NCBI GenBank assembly: GCA_963795795.1 | Contig: CAWCJS010000003.1 | Location: 496,001 to 560,000, forward strand | Direction of reading: 5' to 3' | Origin: Palsa-504 sp963795795 | GTDB taxonomy: Bacteria; Actinomycetota; Actinomycetes; Streptosporangiales; Streptosporangiaceae | Length of the DNA stretch: 64,000 nt | Shown: positions 1 to 8,137 of the stretch, one piece after another | How positions within the stretch are numbered: position 1 is the first letter of the stretch | Layout: each line of letters begins with the position of its first letter | Notes under the pieces: generated by a model | What the model saw: only the letters and a program-made list of their open reading frames with translations | Database searches by the model: none | What the model was told of the DNA's origin: nothing | Made by a program: the position numbers and the translations under genes

Positions 1-277
1 GACGCCGACCTGCTCCTCCAGCACGTACCCGGCCACACGGGAACCTGGAGCCAGCCCGCCCGGCAACCCGCCGCCACCGCTATCCACCGCTCCTCCAGCC
101 GCGAGCCAGGCCTGGTGACCAGATGGAGGTCCGGGCAGTGCACCCCAGGCGGCGCGCGACCCGATTATCCAAGCTTCATCACGGGTTATCAACGCGGGCT
201 GCGCGGTCCGGCGGGCAGGCGGGCAGCAGTTGCCAGGATCGGTGGGGACCAGACGCCGGACCTGGGAGAATGGGCTG
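1..277. other. Left edge, no supported gene
   Basis: No gene can be supported here. Several forward frames stay open, as is usual in such GC-rich DNA; one frame reaching the left edge ends at a TGA at 116-118 and another runs to a TAG at 358-360, but neither translation resembles a known family. The frame ending at 116-118 is proline/serine rich and could be the tail of an upstream gene. The last 20 bases hold the ribosome binding site (GGGAGAA) of the next gene. Confidence 0.4.
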
Positions 278-1864
278 GTGGGTCAGCAATCCCCGGCGCG
301 CGTGAGCCTCGCCGAGCTGGTGGCGACGCTGTCGCTGGTTTCCGACCTCGGCATGGGTAGGCCGATGGAGCGGGTCCTGCGCCAGACCGTCATCGCCATG
401 CGGCTGGCGACGGCGGCCGGGATGGAGGAGGCGACCTGCGCGTCGGCGTACTACACGTCCCTGTTGGCCTGGGTGGGCTGCGCCACCGATACCAGTGAGG
501 TGGCCGCGCTGTTCGGCGACGAGACGGAGCTGTACGCCGACACGCGCGACGAGGACCTCGATCGGGTCTCCCTCGCGGTCTTCGTCGCCCGCCATCTCGG
601 CCGCGGCAAGTCGGGCTTCCGCAGGCTCGAGATGGTCGGGAAGTTCCTGGCCACGGCGGGCCACTCGGTCCAGCAGGTCATGGTGGCCCACTGCCGGGAG
701 GCGAGCGCCTTCGCCGAATGGCTGGAGCTGGGCCCGCAGGTGTGCGAGCCGCTGCTGCAGACCTTCGAACGATGGGACGGGAGAGGGATACCAGGTTCGG
801 CAGGCGCCGATGCGCTCGCGCCCGCCATCCGCCTGGTCCACCTGGCCGACATCGTCGAGGCGTTCCATCACGCCGGCGGGGCCGAGGTGGCGTTGCGCGT
901 GGCCGGGGAGCGGCGGGGCACCCAGTTCGACCCGGACCTCGTGGACTGCCTGCGGGCCCGCCACGGCGAGGTCCTCGACGGGCTCGGCAACATCTCCGCG
1001 TGGGATGAGGTGATCGCGCTCGATCCCAGGCTGGGCGCGGCGCTGACCGAAGACCAGCTCGACCGGGCGCTGGCCGCCTTCGCCGACTTCAGCGACCTCA
1101 AGTCCCCACTGCGCCTGGGGCATTCCCGCGGCGTGGCCGAACTGGCCGCTGCGGCCGGCGCTACCCTCGGGCTCCCGGCCGCGCAGGTCATCATGCTGCG
1201 CCGGGCCGCGCTGGTGCACGACATCGGCATGATCGGGATTCCCAGCGGCGTCTGGGACGAGCCGGGCGAGTGGAGCATCTCCCAGCGCGAGCGAGCCCGG
1301 ACCCACCCGTACCTGGGCGAGCGGATGCTGGCGCGCACGCCGGGGCTGGCCGAGGTCGGGCACTGCGCGTCGCTGCACCACGAGCGGCTCGACGGCTCGG
1401 GCTACCCGCACGGGCTGCGGGGCGAGGCCATCTCACTGCCGGCGCGGATCCTGGCCGCGGCCGACGTCTATCAGGCTCTCCGCCAGCCCCGTCCCCACCG
1501 CCAGGCGTTTGAGGCGGTGGACGCCGAGCGGATGATGCGCGACGAGGTGCGCGCCGGGCGGCTCGACGGCGACGCGGTCCAGGCGGTGCTCAAGGCCGCG
1601 GGCCACCGGGTGCGGCACCGGGCCGGCCTGCCGTCGGGGCTGACGGCCCGCGAGGCCGAGGTGCTCGTGCGGCTCGGTCAGGGCAAGTCCAACCCCCAGA
1701 TCGGTTCCGAGCTGCACATCAGCCGGAAGACGGTCTCCTCCCACCTGGAGCACATCTACGCCAAGCTAGGGGTGCAGACCCGGACCGAGGCGGCCCTGTT
1801 CGCCATGCGCCACGGGCTCACCGCGGCGGCGGGCGAACCGGGGCCTGACCAAAAGATCGGGTAG
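278..1864 (+). CDS. HD-domain phosphohydrolase-like LuxR-family regulator
   Basis: The protein (about 528 residues) couples an HD-GYP-like module to a DNA-binding LuxR helix-turn-helix. Visible motifs are VHDIG near residue 313, HHERLDGSGYP near 367 and ADVYQA near 400, followed by a GerE/LuxR HTH at about 456-515 (LTAREAEVL, KTVSSHLEHIYAKLG). The first half carries a degenerate copy of the same arrangement (FERWDGRGIP near 163, LADIVEA near 190), suggesting an internal duplication in which only the second copy keeps the metal-binding HD pair. I chose the GTG at 278 because GGGAGAA lies about 8 bases upstream; a TTG 48 bases earlier is also in frame. It may hydrolyse a cyclic nucleotide or sense a ligand and regulate transcription; the target is unknown. 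Next genes follow on the same strand after 42 bases. Confidence 0.75.
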   Translation: MGQQSPARVSLAELVATLSLVSDLGMGRPMERVLRQTVIAMRLATAAGMEEATCASAYYTSLLAWVGCATDTSEVAALFGDETELYADTRDEDLDRVSLAVFVARHLGRGKSGFRRLEMVGKFLATAGHSVQQVMVAHCREASAFAEWLELGPQVCEPLLQTFERWDGRGIPGSAGADALAPAIRLVHLADIVEAFHHAGGAEVALRVAGERRGTQFDPDLVDCLRARHGEVLDGLGNISAWDEVIALDPRLGAALTEDQLDRALAAFADFSDLKSPLRLGHSRGVAELAAAAGATLGLPAAQVIMLRRAALVHDIGMIGIPSGVWDEPGEWSISQRERARTHPYLGERMLARTPGLAEVGHCASLHHERLDGSGYPHGLRGEAISLPARILAAADVYQALRQPRPHRQAFEAVDAERMMRDEVRAGRLDGDAVQAVLKAAGHRVRHRAGLPSGLTAREAEVLVRLGQGKSNPQIGSELHISRKTVSSHLEHIYAKLGVQTRTEAALFAMRHGLTAAAGEPGPDQKIG

Positions 1865-1906
1865 TTACCCGATTCGCCCGCGGCGGCGGATCCGTAGAAC
1901 GGATCC

Positions 1907-2326
1907 ATGACCACTACGCCTCACAGCCGCAGCGCGGCTACCGTCGTACCGCAGTTCGCCCTGGCGGGATCCTTCCTCGAGGGCCTCGCCGCCCAGGACT
2001 TCACCTTGCTCGGCGGTGCGCTCACCGCCGACGCCCAGCTTCGCGCCCTGGTGCCCGCGGGGCCTAAGGCATGGACCGGAGCCGAGACGATCGCGGGGGT
2101 GTTCGCGGGCTGGTTCGGCGACACTAAGAACTTCGAGCTCGTCGAGGCCAGCGTCGGCGAGGTCGGCGGCCGCCTGCACCTGCGCTGGCGGCTCCGGCTT
2201 CAGGCCGATCGGCTCGGCGCCGGCTGGTTCACCGTCGAGCAGCAGGCCTACGCCGACACCGCCGACGGCGGGCGCATCGACCGCCTTGACCTGCTCTGCA
2301 CGGGTTACCGGCGCGAAGATGGCTGA
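1907..2326 (+). CDS. NTF2/SnoaL-like small protein
   Basis: A 139-residue protein with the size and pattern of the NTF2-like cone fold: an N-terminal helix ending in ALAGSFLEGLAAQDF, then alternating strands with WTGAETIAGVFAGWF and a C-terminal YADTADGGRIDRLDLL strand pair. Proteins of this fold include polyketide cyclases, limonene-epoxide hydrolase-like enzymes and non-catalytic binders, so the substrate cannot be named. The ATG is the first in frame after the HD/LuxR gene. Its stop overlaps the P450 start by 8 bases, so the two are probably translationally coupled and may act on the same compound. Confidence 0.65.
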   Translation: MTTTPHSRSAATVVPQFALAGSFLEGLAAQDFTLLGGALTADAQLRALVPAGPKAWTGAETIAGVFAGWFGDTKNFELVEASVGEVGGRLHLRWRLRLQADRLGAGWFTVEQQAYADTADGGRIDRLDLLCTGYRREDG

Positions 2327-3276
2327 CGCTCTGGCCACCTGGGGCGGCTGGGAGCCGGCGATCCGCGACGACCCGTTCGGTCACTTCGCGGAGGCTCGAT
2401 CCCGGTGCCCGGTCCAGAGCGTGCGCCTCGCCGACGGTCACCCGGCCTGGGTGGTGCTCGGCTACGACGCGGCTCGGCAGGCGCTCAGCGATCCCCGCAT
2501 CTCCAAGGACATGGTCGCCGCCCTGGCCACGGCCGGCGACGTCGTAGCCGAGGGCCTGCCCGGACCGGAGTTCTCCCGGCACATGCTGAACGTCGACCCG
2601 CCCGATCACACCCGGCTGCGACGGCTGGTGTCCCGGGCGTTCGCGCCATCCCGGATCGCCGCGCTGGAGCCGGCCATCCGGGCGATCGCCGGGCAGTTGC
2701 TCGACGACCTGGACGACGCCGGCCCCGGCGCGACCGTCGACCTCATCGAGGGGTACGCCTACCCCCTTGCCGTTCCGGGTGATCGGCGAGCTGCTCGGCA
2801 TCCCCACGCCCGACCGCCCGCGCCTGCACGCCTGGTTTCAGGTGCTGCTAACCGGCTGGGCCGGTGACCCCCCGCCGGAGGCGGTAGAGGCGTCGGACGG
2901 CATCGTCGCCTACCTGCGCGAGCTGGTCGACACCAAACGCCGCAACCCGTCCGACGACCTGGTCAGCGTCCTGGTCGCCGCCGAAGACGACGCGCTCACC
3001 GCGCAGGAGCTGCTGTCCACCCTGTTCCAGCTCGTGGTCGCCGGGCACGACACCACGGCCAGCCTGATCGGAAACGGAGTCGTAGCCCTGCTCGATCATC
3101 CCGGCCAGCTCGAAGCGCTACTGGCCGACCCCGGGCGGCTGCCCGCCGCGATCGACGAGCTCATCCGCTTCACCGCCCCGGTACCGCACGCCACGTTCCG
3201 GGTGACGGCCGAGCCGGTGACCCTCGGCGGCGTCCGGATCCCCGCGCACGAGCAGGTGCTGGTGTGCCTCGGGTCG
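2319..3276 (+). pseudogene. Cytochrome P450, frameshifted and 3'-truncated
   Basis: Clear P450 sequence is spread over two frames. The first part holds the B-C region and the VDPPDHTRLRRLVSRAF motif; the second resumes with LPFRVIGELLGIP and includes the I-helix AGHDTTAS and the K-helix E-x-x-R (ELIRF). Frames switch at a run of five C at about 2762-2766; removing one C restores YPLPFRVIGELLG. The protein then stops matching after EQVLVCLGSA: the meander and the heme-binding cysteine loop (FGxGxHxCLG), about 90-100 residues, are absent and OsmC sequence begins in another frame. A protein made from this DNA could not bind heme by the normal thiolate. The gene starts inside the NTF2-like gene. 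Confidence 0.85.
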
Positions 3277-3277
3277 G

Positions 3278-3796
3278 CAGGCCCTGCTCGGGGCGCGCGA
3301 GGCGCTATCCGCCGCTCCGCAGGCGGCTCAGTTCACCTGGCGGGCCAGCTGCACCTGGCGCAACGGTACCCACAGCCGCTCGACCGTCGCCGGCTTTTCG
3401 GGCCTCGGCGGCGAGCAGCAGCACCGCAGCACGTACGAGTTCGACGTCGACCACCCCGAGTGCTTCGCGTCCGAGGACAACGGCGCGACACCGGTGGAGT
3501 TCGTCCTGGTCGGCCTGGTCGGCTGCCTGACGGCGGGCGTCGCCTCAGTCGCCCAGTTCCGGGGCATCCAGCTCCGCTCGGTCACGGCCGTCGTCGAGGG
3601 CGAGATGAACATCCTCGGCATCCTCGGCGCCGACCCGGAGGCCCGCAACGGGTTCGAGGGCGTCACGGTCAGGTTCGTGATCGACGCCGACGCTTCCCGC
3701 GACGACCTCGAAGCGTTGATCGCCCAGTCGCAGAAGCGTTCGGCTGTCTTCGACATCGTGACCAACCCGACGCAGGTCCTCGTCGAGCTGGCCTGA
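3278..3796 (+). pseudogene. OsmC/Ohr-family protein lacking its start
   Basis: The frame reads QALLGAREALSAAPQ, continues through NGTHSRST and ASEDNGATPVEFVLVGLVGC, and ends FDIVTNPTQVLVELA, which is the OsmC-like peroxidase/YhfA fold over nearly its whole length (about 170 residues). The active-site-like cysteine after LVGLVG is present. No ATG, GTG or TTG lies between the P450 sequence and the first recognisable OsmC residues; only about ten N-terminal residues seem missing. An internal ATG-like start at 3494 would drop the first third of the domain. The gene therefore lost its start at the same junction where the P450 lost its end. Family members reduce organic hydroperoxides or have unknown thiol chemistry. 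Confidence 0.8.
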
Positions 3797-4018
3797 CCGA
3801 CCTCAACGCGCTCGCGGCACTCGGCGCCCCGGGGCTCTACCTGCCCGGCCTGCCGGTTGCTCCGTACCCGCGCCTCCACCGACATCCACGGCCCAGTCGG
3901 CGACTCGCACGCTCTGGCCGCCCACCTCCACTCGTTTCTGAGCGGCCGACGCCGATGGCCCACGGCACGGGCTCCGGCTGATTGCGGGTGTCGGCTGAAC
4001 CGTGGTACAACGAGCCGA
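3797..4018. other. Intergenic region upstream of polyamine transporter
   Basis: About 220 bases separate the OsmC remnant from the transporter operon. Open frames run through it in several directions but none resembles a protein family. It should contain the promoter of the potADBC-type operon; no clear operator or -10/-35 pair was recognised. Confidence 0.35.
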
Positions 4019-5119
4019 ATGATCACCGCTCCGGGCCCTGCGCAGCCCGCCGCCGCAGGTAACCAGGCCGGCGCGGCGGCGGCCGTTCATGTCACCGGCC
4101 TCCTCAAGCGGTACGGCGACGTGGTCGCTCTCGCGGGGGTCGAACTCACGGTGGCCTCGGGTGAGTTCTTCACCCTCCTCGGCCCGTCGGGCTCAGGGAA
4201 GACCACCCTGCTGCGGCTGATCGCGGGGTTCGAGCGCCCGGACGGCGGCCGGATCGACCTCGGCGGTCGCGACGTCACGCAGGTCCCGCCTTACCTGCGG
4301 GACGTCAACACGGTGTTCCAGGACTACGCGCTGTTCCCGCACATGACGGTCTGGCAGAACATCGAGTACGGCCTGCGCGTCCGGCGCGTCCCGAAGGCCG
4401 AGCGGCGCGAGAAGGTAGGCCGCGCGCTGGACATGGTCCGCCTGCCCGGGCTCGGCTCGCGCAAGCCGGCCCAGCTGTCCGGCGGTCAGCGCCAGCGGGT
4501 CGCGCTCGCCCGGGCCATCGTCAACGAGCCCCAGGTCCTGCTCCTCGACGAGCCGCTGGGGGCGCTCGACCTCAAGCTCCGCCAGGAGATGCAGCTGGAA
4601 CTGCTGCGGGTCCAGCGCGAGGTGGGCATCACGTTCATCTACGTCACGCACGACCAGGAAGAAGCGCTCACGATGAGCGACCGCATCGCCGTGCTCAACC
4701 GCGGCCGCATCGAGCAGATCGGCGGGCCGATCGAGGTGTACGAGCGGCCGCAAACGGCCTTCGTCGCGGGGTTCATCGGCGTGTCCAACCTGATCGAGCG
4801 CGACGGCCACCGGATCACCGTGCGGCCGGAGAAGATCACGCTGCTCGAGGACGGTCAGGCCGACCCGCCCGGCACGCACTCCGAATCCGGCCGGATCCGG
4901 GACGTCATCTACGCCGGGGTGCTCACCCGGTACATCGTGGACCTCGACGCGGGCGGCGCGCTGGTCGTCAGCCAGCAGAACGCGGAGGCATCGGCCTTGG
5001 CCCACGGCGCCGGCGAGGCCGGTCGCCTGGTCCGGGGAGGACAGGTCCGGTTGGCCTGGCGGCCGGAGCAGGCATTCACAATCCCTCAGGACCCTAGTTC
5101 AGGGGAGGCAGAGGAATGA
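4019..5119 (+). CDS. potA: Spermidine/putrescine-type ABC transporter ATPase
   Basis: This is the cytoplasmic ATPase of a polyamine-type importer. It has the Walker A GPSGSGKTT, the Q-loop NTVFQDYALFPHMTV, the signature LSGGQRQR, Walker B VLLLDEPLGALD and the switch histidine in VTHDQEEALTMSDR, then a C-terminal TOBE-like regulatory domain starting near RPEKITLLEDG. The QDYALFPHMTV/NIEYGL pattern is typical of PotA/FbpC-like ATPases. The first ATG that gives the normal N-terminus is 4019; an upstream in-frame extension has no family similarity. The stop overlaps the next start by four bases (ATGA), coupling it to the solute-binding protein. Exact ligand (putrescine, spermidine or another cation) is inferred, not proved. 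Confidence 0.88.
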   Translation: MITAPGPAQPAAAGNQAGAAAAVHVTGLLKRYGDVVALAGVELTVASGEFFTLLGPSGSGKTTLLRLIAGFERPDGGRIDLGGRDVTQVPPYLRDVNTVFQDYALFPHMTVWQNIEYGLRVRRVPKAERREKVGRALDMVRLPGLGSRKPAQLSGGQRQRVALARAIVNEPQVLLLDEPLGALDLKLRQEMQLELLRVQREVGITFIYVTHDQEEALTMSDRIAVLNRGRIEQIGGPIEVYERPQTAFVAGFIGVSNLIERDGHRITVRPEKITLLEDGQADPPGTHSESGRIRDVIYAGVLTRYIVDLDAGGALVVSQQNAEASALAHGAGEAGRLVRGGQVRLAWRPEQAFTIPQDPSSGEAEE

Positions 5120-6348
5120 TAATCACGAGGGCGCGGATCTCCCGCCCCATGAAGATAGCGCTCGCACTGGGCGTCACCTCACTCGTCGCCGCCGCCTGCG
5201 GAAGCAGCGCGAGCAGCAGCAACAGCAGCGCACCGAGCACCTCGAGCGCCGGCACATCCGGGCTCACGGTGCCCACGGCGAACCTCCCGGTCCTGCAGAC
5301 GATCGGGAAGGGCGAGGGTCAGCTCAACCTCATCGCCTGGGAGGGCTACCTGCAGCCCCAGTGGGTGAAACCATTCGAGCAGCAGACCGGCTGCCAGGTG
5401 AACGCGAAGTACGCGGGCAGTTCCGACGAGATGGTCGCGCTGATGAAGAACGGCGGCGGCGGCCAGTACGACATGGTGTCCTCGTCCGGCGACGCCGACC
5501 TGCGCATCCTGTACGCGGGAGACGCCCACCCGGTGAACGTCAACCTCATCCCGAGCTGGAAGCAGTTCTTCCCCGCCTTCCAGTCCCCGCCGTTCAACAC
5601 GATCAACGGCGTGCATTACGGGATCTCCCTGCAGTGGGGCCCGAATGTGCTCATGTACAACACCAAGGACTTCCCGACGGCCCCGACCTCCTGGAGCGTC
5701 ATCTACAACCCGAAGTACAAGGGCCAGGTGACCATTCCCGACAACCCGATCCAGATCGCCGACGCGGCGCTGTACCTCAAGACCAGCAACCCGTCACTGG
5801 GGATCACCGACCCCTACGAACTGACCCAGCCCCAGTTCCAGGCCGCGGTGAACCTGCTGGCCGGGCAGCGCCCCCTGGTCGAGAAGTACTGGGACCTCGC
5901 CTCCCAGGAGATCTTCGACTTCAAGAACGGCAACGCGACCGTCGGCGCGGGCTGGCCTTACCAGGTCAGCGCCCTCAAGACGGACAAGTTCTCGATCGGC
6001 AGCGTCGTTCCCGCCGAGGGCGCGACCGGCTGGGCGGACACCTGGATGCTCGCGGCGAAGGCGCCGCACCCCAACTGCGCCTACATGTGGATGGCGTACA
6101 TCAGCACGCCGAAGGTCCAGGCCGAGCAGGCCATCAACTACGGCGAGACGCCGGACAACAGCCTGGCCTGCGGGTACATGAACCAGATGCAGGCGGGGTC
6201 GTGCGCGGAATACCACGCCAACGCGCCGCTCAGCTACCTGGCCTCGATCTCCCTGTGGAAGACGCCGCTCGCGACCTGCGACAACGGCAAGCCGGACTGC
6301 GTGCCCTACTCCGAGTGGGTGTCCGCGTGGAGCACCGAGGTCAAATGA
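5116..6348 (+). CDS. potD: Polyamine-type ABC transporter substrate-binding lipoprotein
   Basis: A 410-residue extracellular solute-binding protein. The signal peptide around residues 12-30 ends in a lipobox (VAAACGSS), followed by a serine-rich tether, so it is a membrane-anchored lipoprotein. The mature part has the family-1/PotD-like pattern: LNLIAWEGYLQPQWVKPFEQ near the start, YDMVSSSGDADLRILYAG, YGISLQWGPNVLMYNTK and TWMLAAKAPHPNCAYMWM. It captures the ligand outside the cell and hands it to the two permeases that follow. It overlaps the ATPase gene upstream, and 28 bases separate it from the first permease. Members of this family bind spermidine, putrescine or other small cationic amines; which one cannot be read here. 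Confidence 0.87.
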   Translation: MIITRARISRPMKIALALGVTSLVAAACGSSASSSNSSAPSTSSAGTSGLTVPTANLPVLQTIGKGEGQLNLIAWEGYLQPQWVKPFEQQTGCQVNAKYAGSSDEMVALMKNGGGGQYDMVSSSGDADLRILYAGDAHPVNVNLIPSWKQFFPAFQSPPFNTINGVHYGISLQWGPNVLMYNTKDFPTAPTSWSVIYNPKYKGQVTIPDNPIQIADAALYLKTSNPSLGITDPYELTQPQFQAAVNLLAGQRPLVEKYWDLASQEIFDFKNGNATVGAGWPYQVSALKTDKFSIGSVVPAEGATGWADTWMLAAKAPHPNCAYMWMAYISTPKVQAEQAINYGETPDNSLACGYMNQMQAGSCAEYHANAPLSYLASISLWKTPLATCDNGKPDCVPYSEWVSAWSTEVK

Positions 6349-6376
6349 CGGTGCCTAGCGGGCCAGCCCGGGCCGG

Positions 6377-7306
6377 GTGCGGATGACAGCCACCACGGTC
6401 ACCGCCCCCGGGGGCCAGGCCAGGCGGGATGGGTTGTGGACCCGCGTCTCGGCGGTGCTGTGGCGCCGGCCGTGGGCGCGGGCCACCATCCTGCTCACCC
6501 CGCCGCTGGCCTGGTTCGTCCTGATCTACCTGGCCTCGCTCGTGGTCATGCTGATCACCGCCTTCTGGCAGATCAACCCGTTCACGACCAACATCGAGCG
6601 GATCTGGAGCCTGGGCAACTTCACGACGATCTTCACCAACTCCGCTTACCGGGGCATCATCCTGCGGACTGTGGGAATGGCGGCGGCGGTCACCGTCGTC
6701 GACGCCGCCGTCGCCTTCCCGTTCGCCTACTTCATGGCCCGGATCGCCTCGCCCAGGACCAGGACCGGCTTGTTCGTGGCGATCCTGCTCCCGCTGTGGG
6801 CGAGTTACCTCGCAAAGATCTACTCCTGGCTGGTGATCTTCACCCACGACGGGATCCTGGACTGGAGCCTGGGCAAGATCGGCCTCGGCCAGATCCACCT
6901 GATCTACACGAACTGGGCCGTATTCACCGTCTTCTGCTATCTCTGGCTGCCGTTCATGATCATCCCGGTGTACGCGGCGCTCGAGCGCATCCCAGCCTCC
7001 CAGATCGAGGCCTCCCAGGACCTGGGCGGACGGACCTGGCGGACCACGCGCGAGATCTTGCTCCCGCTCGCCCTGCCCGGGATCGTGGCCGGGTCGATCT
7101 TCACGTTCTCACTGACCCTGGGGGACTACATCACGCCGCTGCTGGTCGGCGGGACCAGCGCGCAGTTCATGGGCAACGTCATCTACTCGAACATCGGGAT
7201 CGCGAACAACGTGCCGTTCGCCGCCGCCATGGCCTGTATCCCCGTCATCATCATGGCCGCCTACCTGCTCGGCGCCCGGTCGCTCGGCGCCTTCGAAGCG
7301 ATCTAG
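6377..7306 (+). CDS. potB: Polyamine-type ABC transporter permease 1
   Basis: A 309-residue integral membrane protein with about six transmembrane segments, the first at FVLIYLASLVVMLITAFW. The cytoplasmic coupling (EAA) loop is visible as ASQDLGGRTWRTTREILLPLALPGI, which contacts the ATPase. It belongs to the PotB/PotH branch of binding-protein-dependent permeases. The listed start is a GTG; an ATG two codons later (6383) is equally possible, and no strong ribosome binding site distinguishes them. It pairs with the next gene, which starts three bases after its stop, to form the membrane channel. Confidence 0.87.
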   Translation: MRMTATTVTAPGGQARRDGLWTRVSAVLWRRPWARATILLTPPLAWFVLIYLASLVVMLITAFWQINPFTTNIERIWSLGNFTTIFTNSAYRGIILRTVGMAAAVTVVDAAVAFPFAYFMARIASPRTRTGLFVAILLPLWASYLAKIYSWLVIFTHDGILDWSLGKIGLGQIHLIYTNWAVFTVFCYLWLPFMIIPVYAALERIPASQIEASQDLGGRTWRTTREILLPLALPGIVAGSIFTFSLTLGDYITPLLVGGTSAQFMGNVIYSNIGIANNVPFAAAMACIPVIIMAAYLLGARSLGAFEAI

Positions 7307-7309
7307 GCC

Positions 7310-8137
7310 ATGGAATCGAAGGCCCTGCGCATCGGGCTGCGGATCTGGGTCGTGCTGGTGCTGGCGTTCCTGTTCATCCCGATCATCCTGATCGTGCTGT
7401 ACTCGTTCAACCGGTCCAACATCGAGAGCTGGCCCATCGCGGGCTTCTCCTGGCACTGGTACAACGTGGCCTTCCACGACGCTCAGGTGCGCAGCGCGTT
7501 CCTGCTGTCGATCCGGGTCGCGCTGTTCGCGACCGTGTTGGCCGTGCTGCTCGGCTCCGCGGTCGCCTTCGCGCTGTACAGGTTCAAGTTCTTCGGCAGC
7601 GAGGCCATCTCGTTCCTGCTCGTCCTGCCGCTCGCGCTCCCCGGGATCATCACCGGGATCGCGCTGAACTCGTTCTTCTCCTTCACCGGGATTCAGCTCG
7701 GCACCATCACCATCGTCATCGGGCATACGACGTTCTGCATCGTGGTGGTGTTCAACAACGTGATCGCCAGGCTCCGCCGAACGTCAGCGTCGCTGGCCGA
7801 GGCGTCCAGTGACCTCGGTGCGCGCGGCTGGCAGACGCTGCGTTTCGTCACGCTGCCCCTGTCGGCCACCGCGCTGGTATCCGGTGCCCTGCTGGCCTTC
7901 GCCCTGTCGTTCGACGAGGTCATCGTCACGGTGTTCACCGCGGGCGCGCAGAACACCCTGCCGTTGTGGATCTTCGGCGCGATCCGGCTCGGGCAGCAGC
8001 TCCCCGAGGTGAACGCCGTGGTGTCCATCGTGATCCTGCTGACGATCATTCCCGTGGTCCTCGCGGCCCGGCTCGCCGGTGCCGGGGCGGTCACCCGCTC
8101 CGTGCGCAACGTCCCCGTCGGCGAGGCGGGTGGCTAG
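7310..8137 (+). CDS. potC: Polyamine-type ABC transporter permease 2
   Basis: A 275-residue permease of the PotC/PotI branch, with an N-terminal segment LVLAFLFIPIILIVLYSF, then a periplasmic loop (WHWYNVAFHD) and about five further membrane helices. The EAA loop is EASSDLGARGWQTLRFVTLP. This is the partner of the preceding permease and completes a four-part importer (ATPase, binding protein, two permeases). Its TAG stop shares one base with the GTG start of the decarboxylase gene, so transport and decarboxylation are very probably co-expressed. Confidence 0.87.
   Translation: MESKALRIGLRIWVVLVLAFLFIPIILIVLYSFNRSNIESWPIAGFSWHWYNVAFHDAQVRSAFLLSIRVALFATVLAVLLGSAVAFALYRFKFFGSEAISFLLVLPLALPGIITGIALNSFFSFTGIQLGTITIVIGHTTFCIVVVFNNVIARLRRTSASLAEASSDLGARGWQTLRFVTLPLSATALVSGALLAFALSFDEVIVTVFTAGAQNTLPLWIFGAIRLGQQLPEVNAVVSIVILLTIIPVVLAARLAGAGAVTRSVRNVPVGEAGG

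Noticed and set aside
1..277. Frames open to the left edge
   Set aside because: No similarity in any frame; open frames are expected by chance in this GC-rich DNA.
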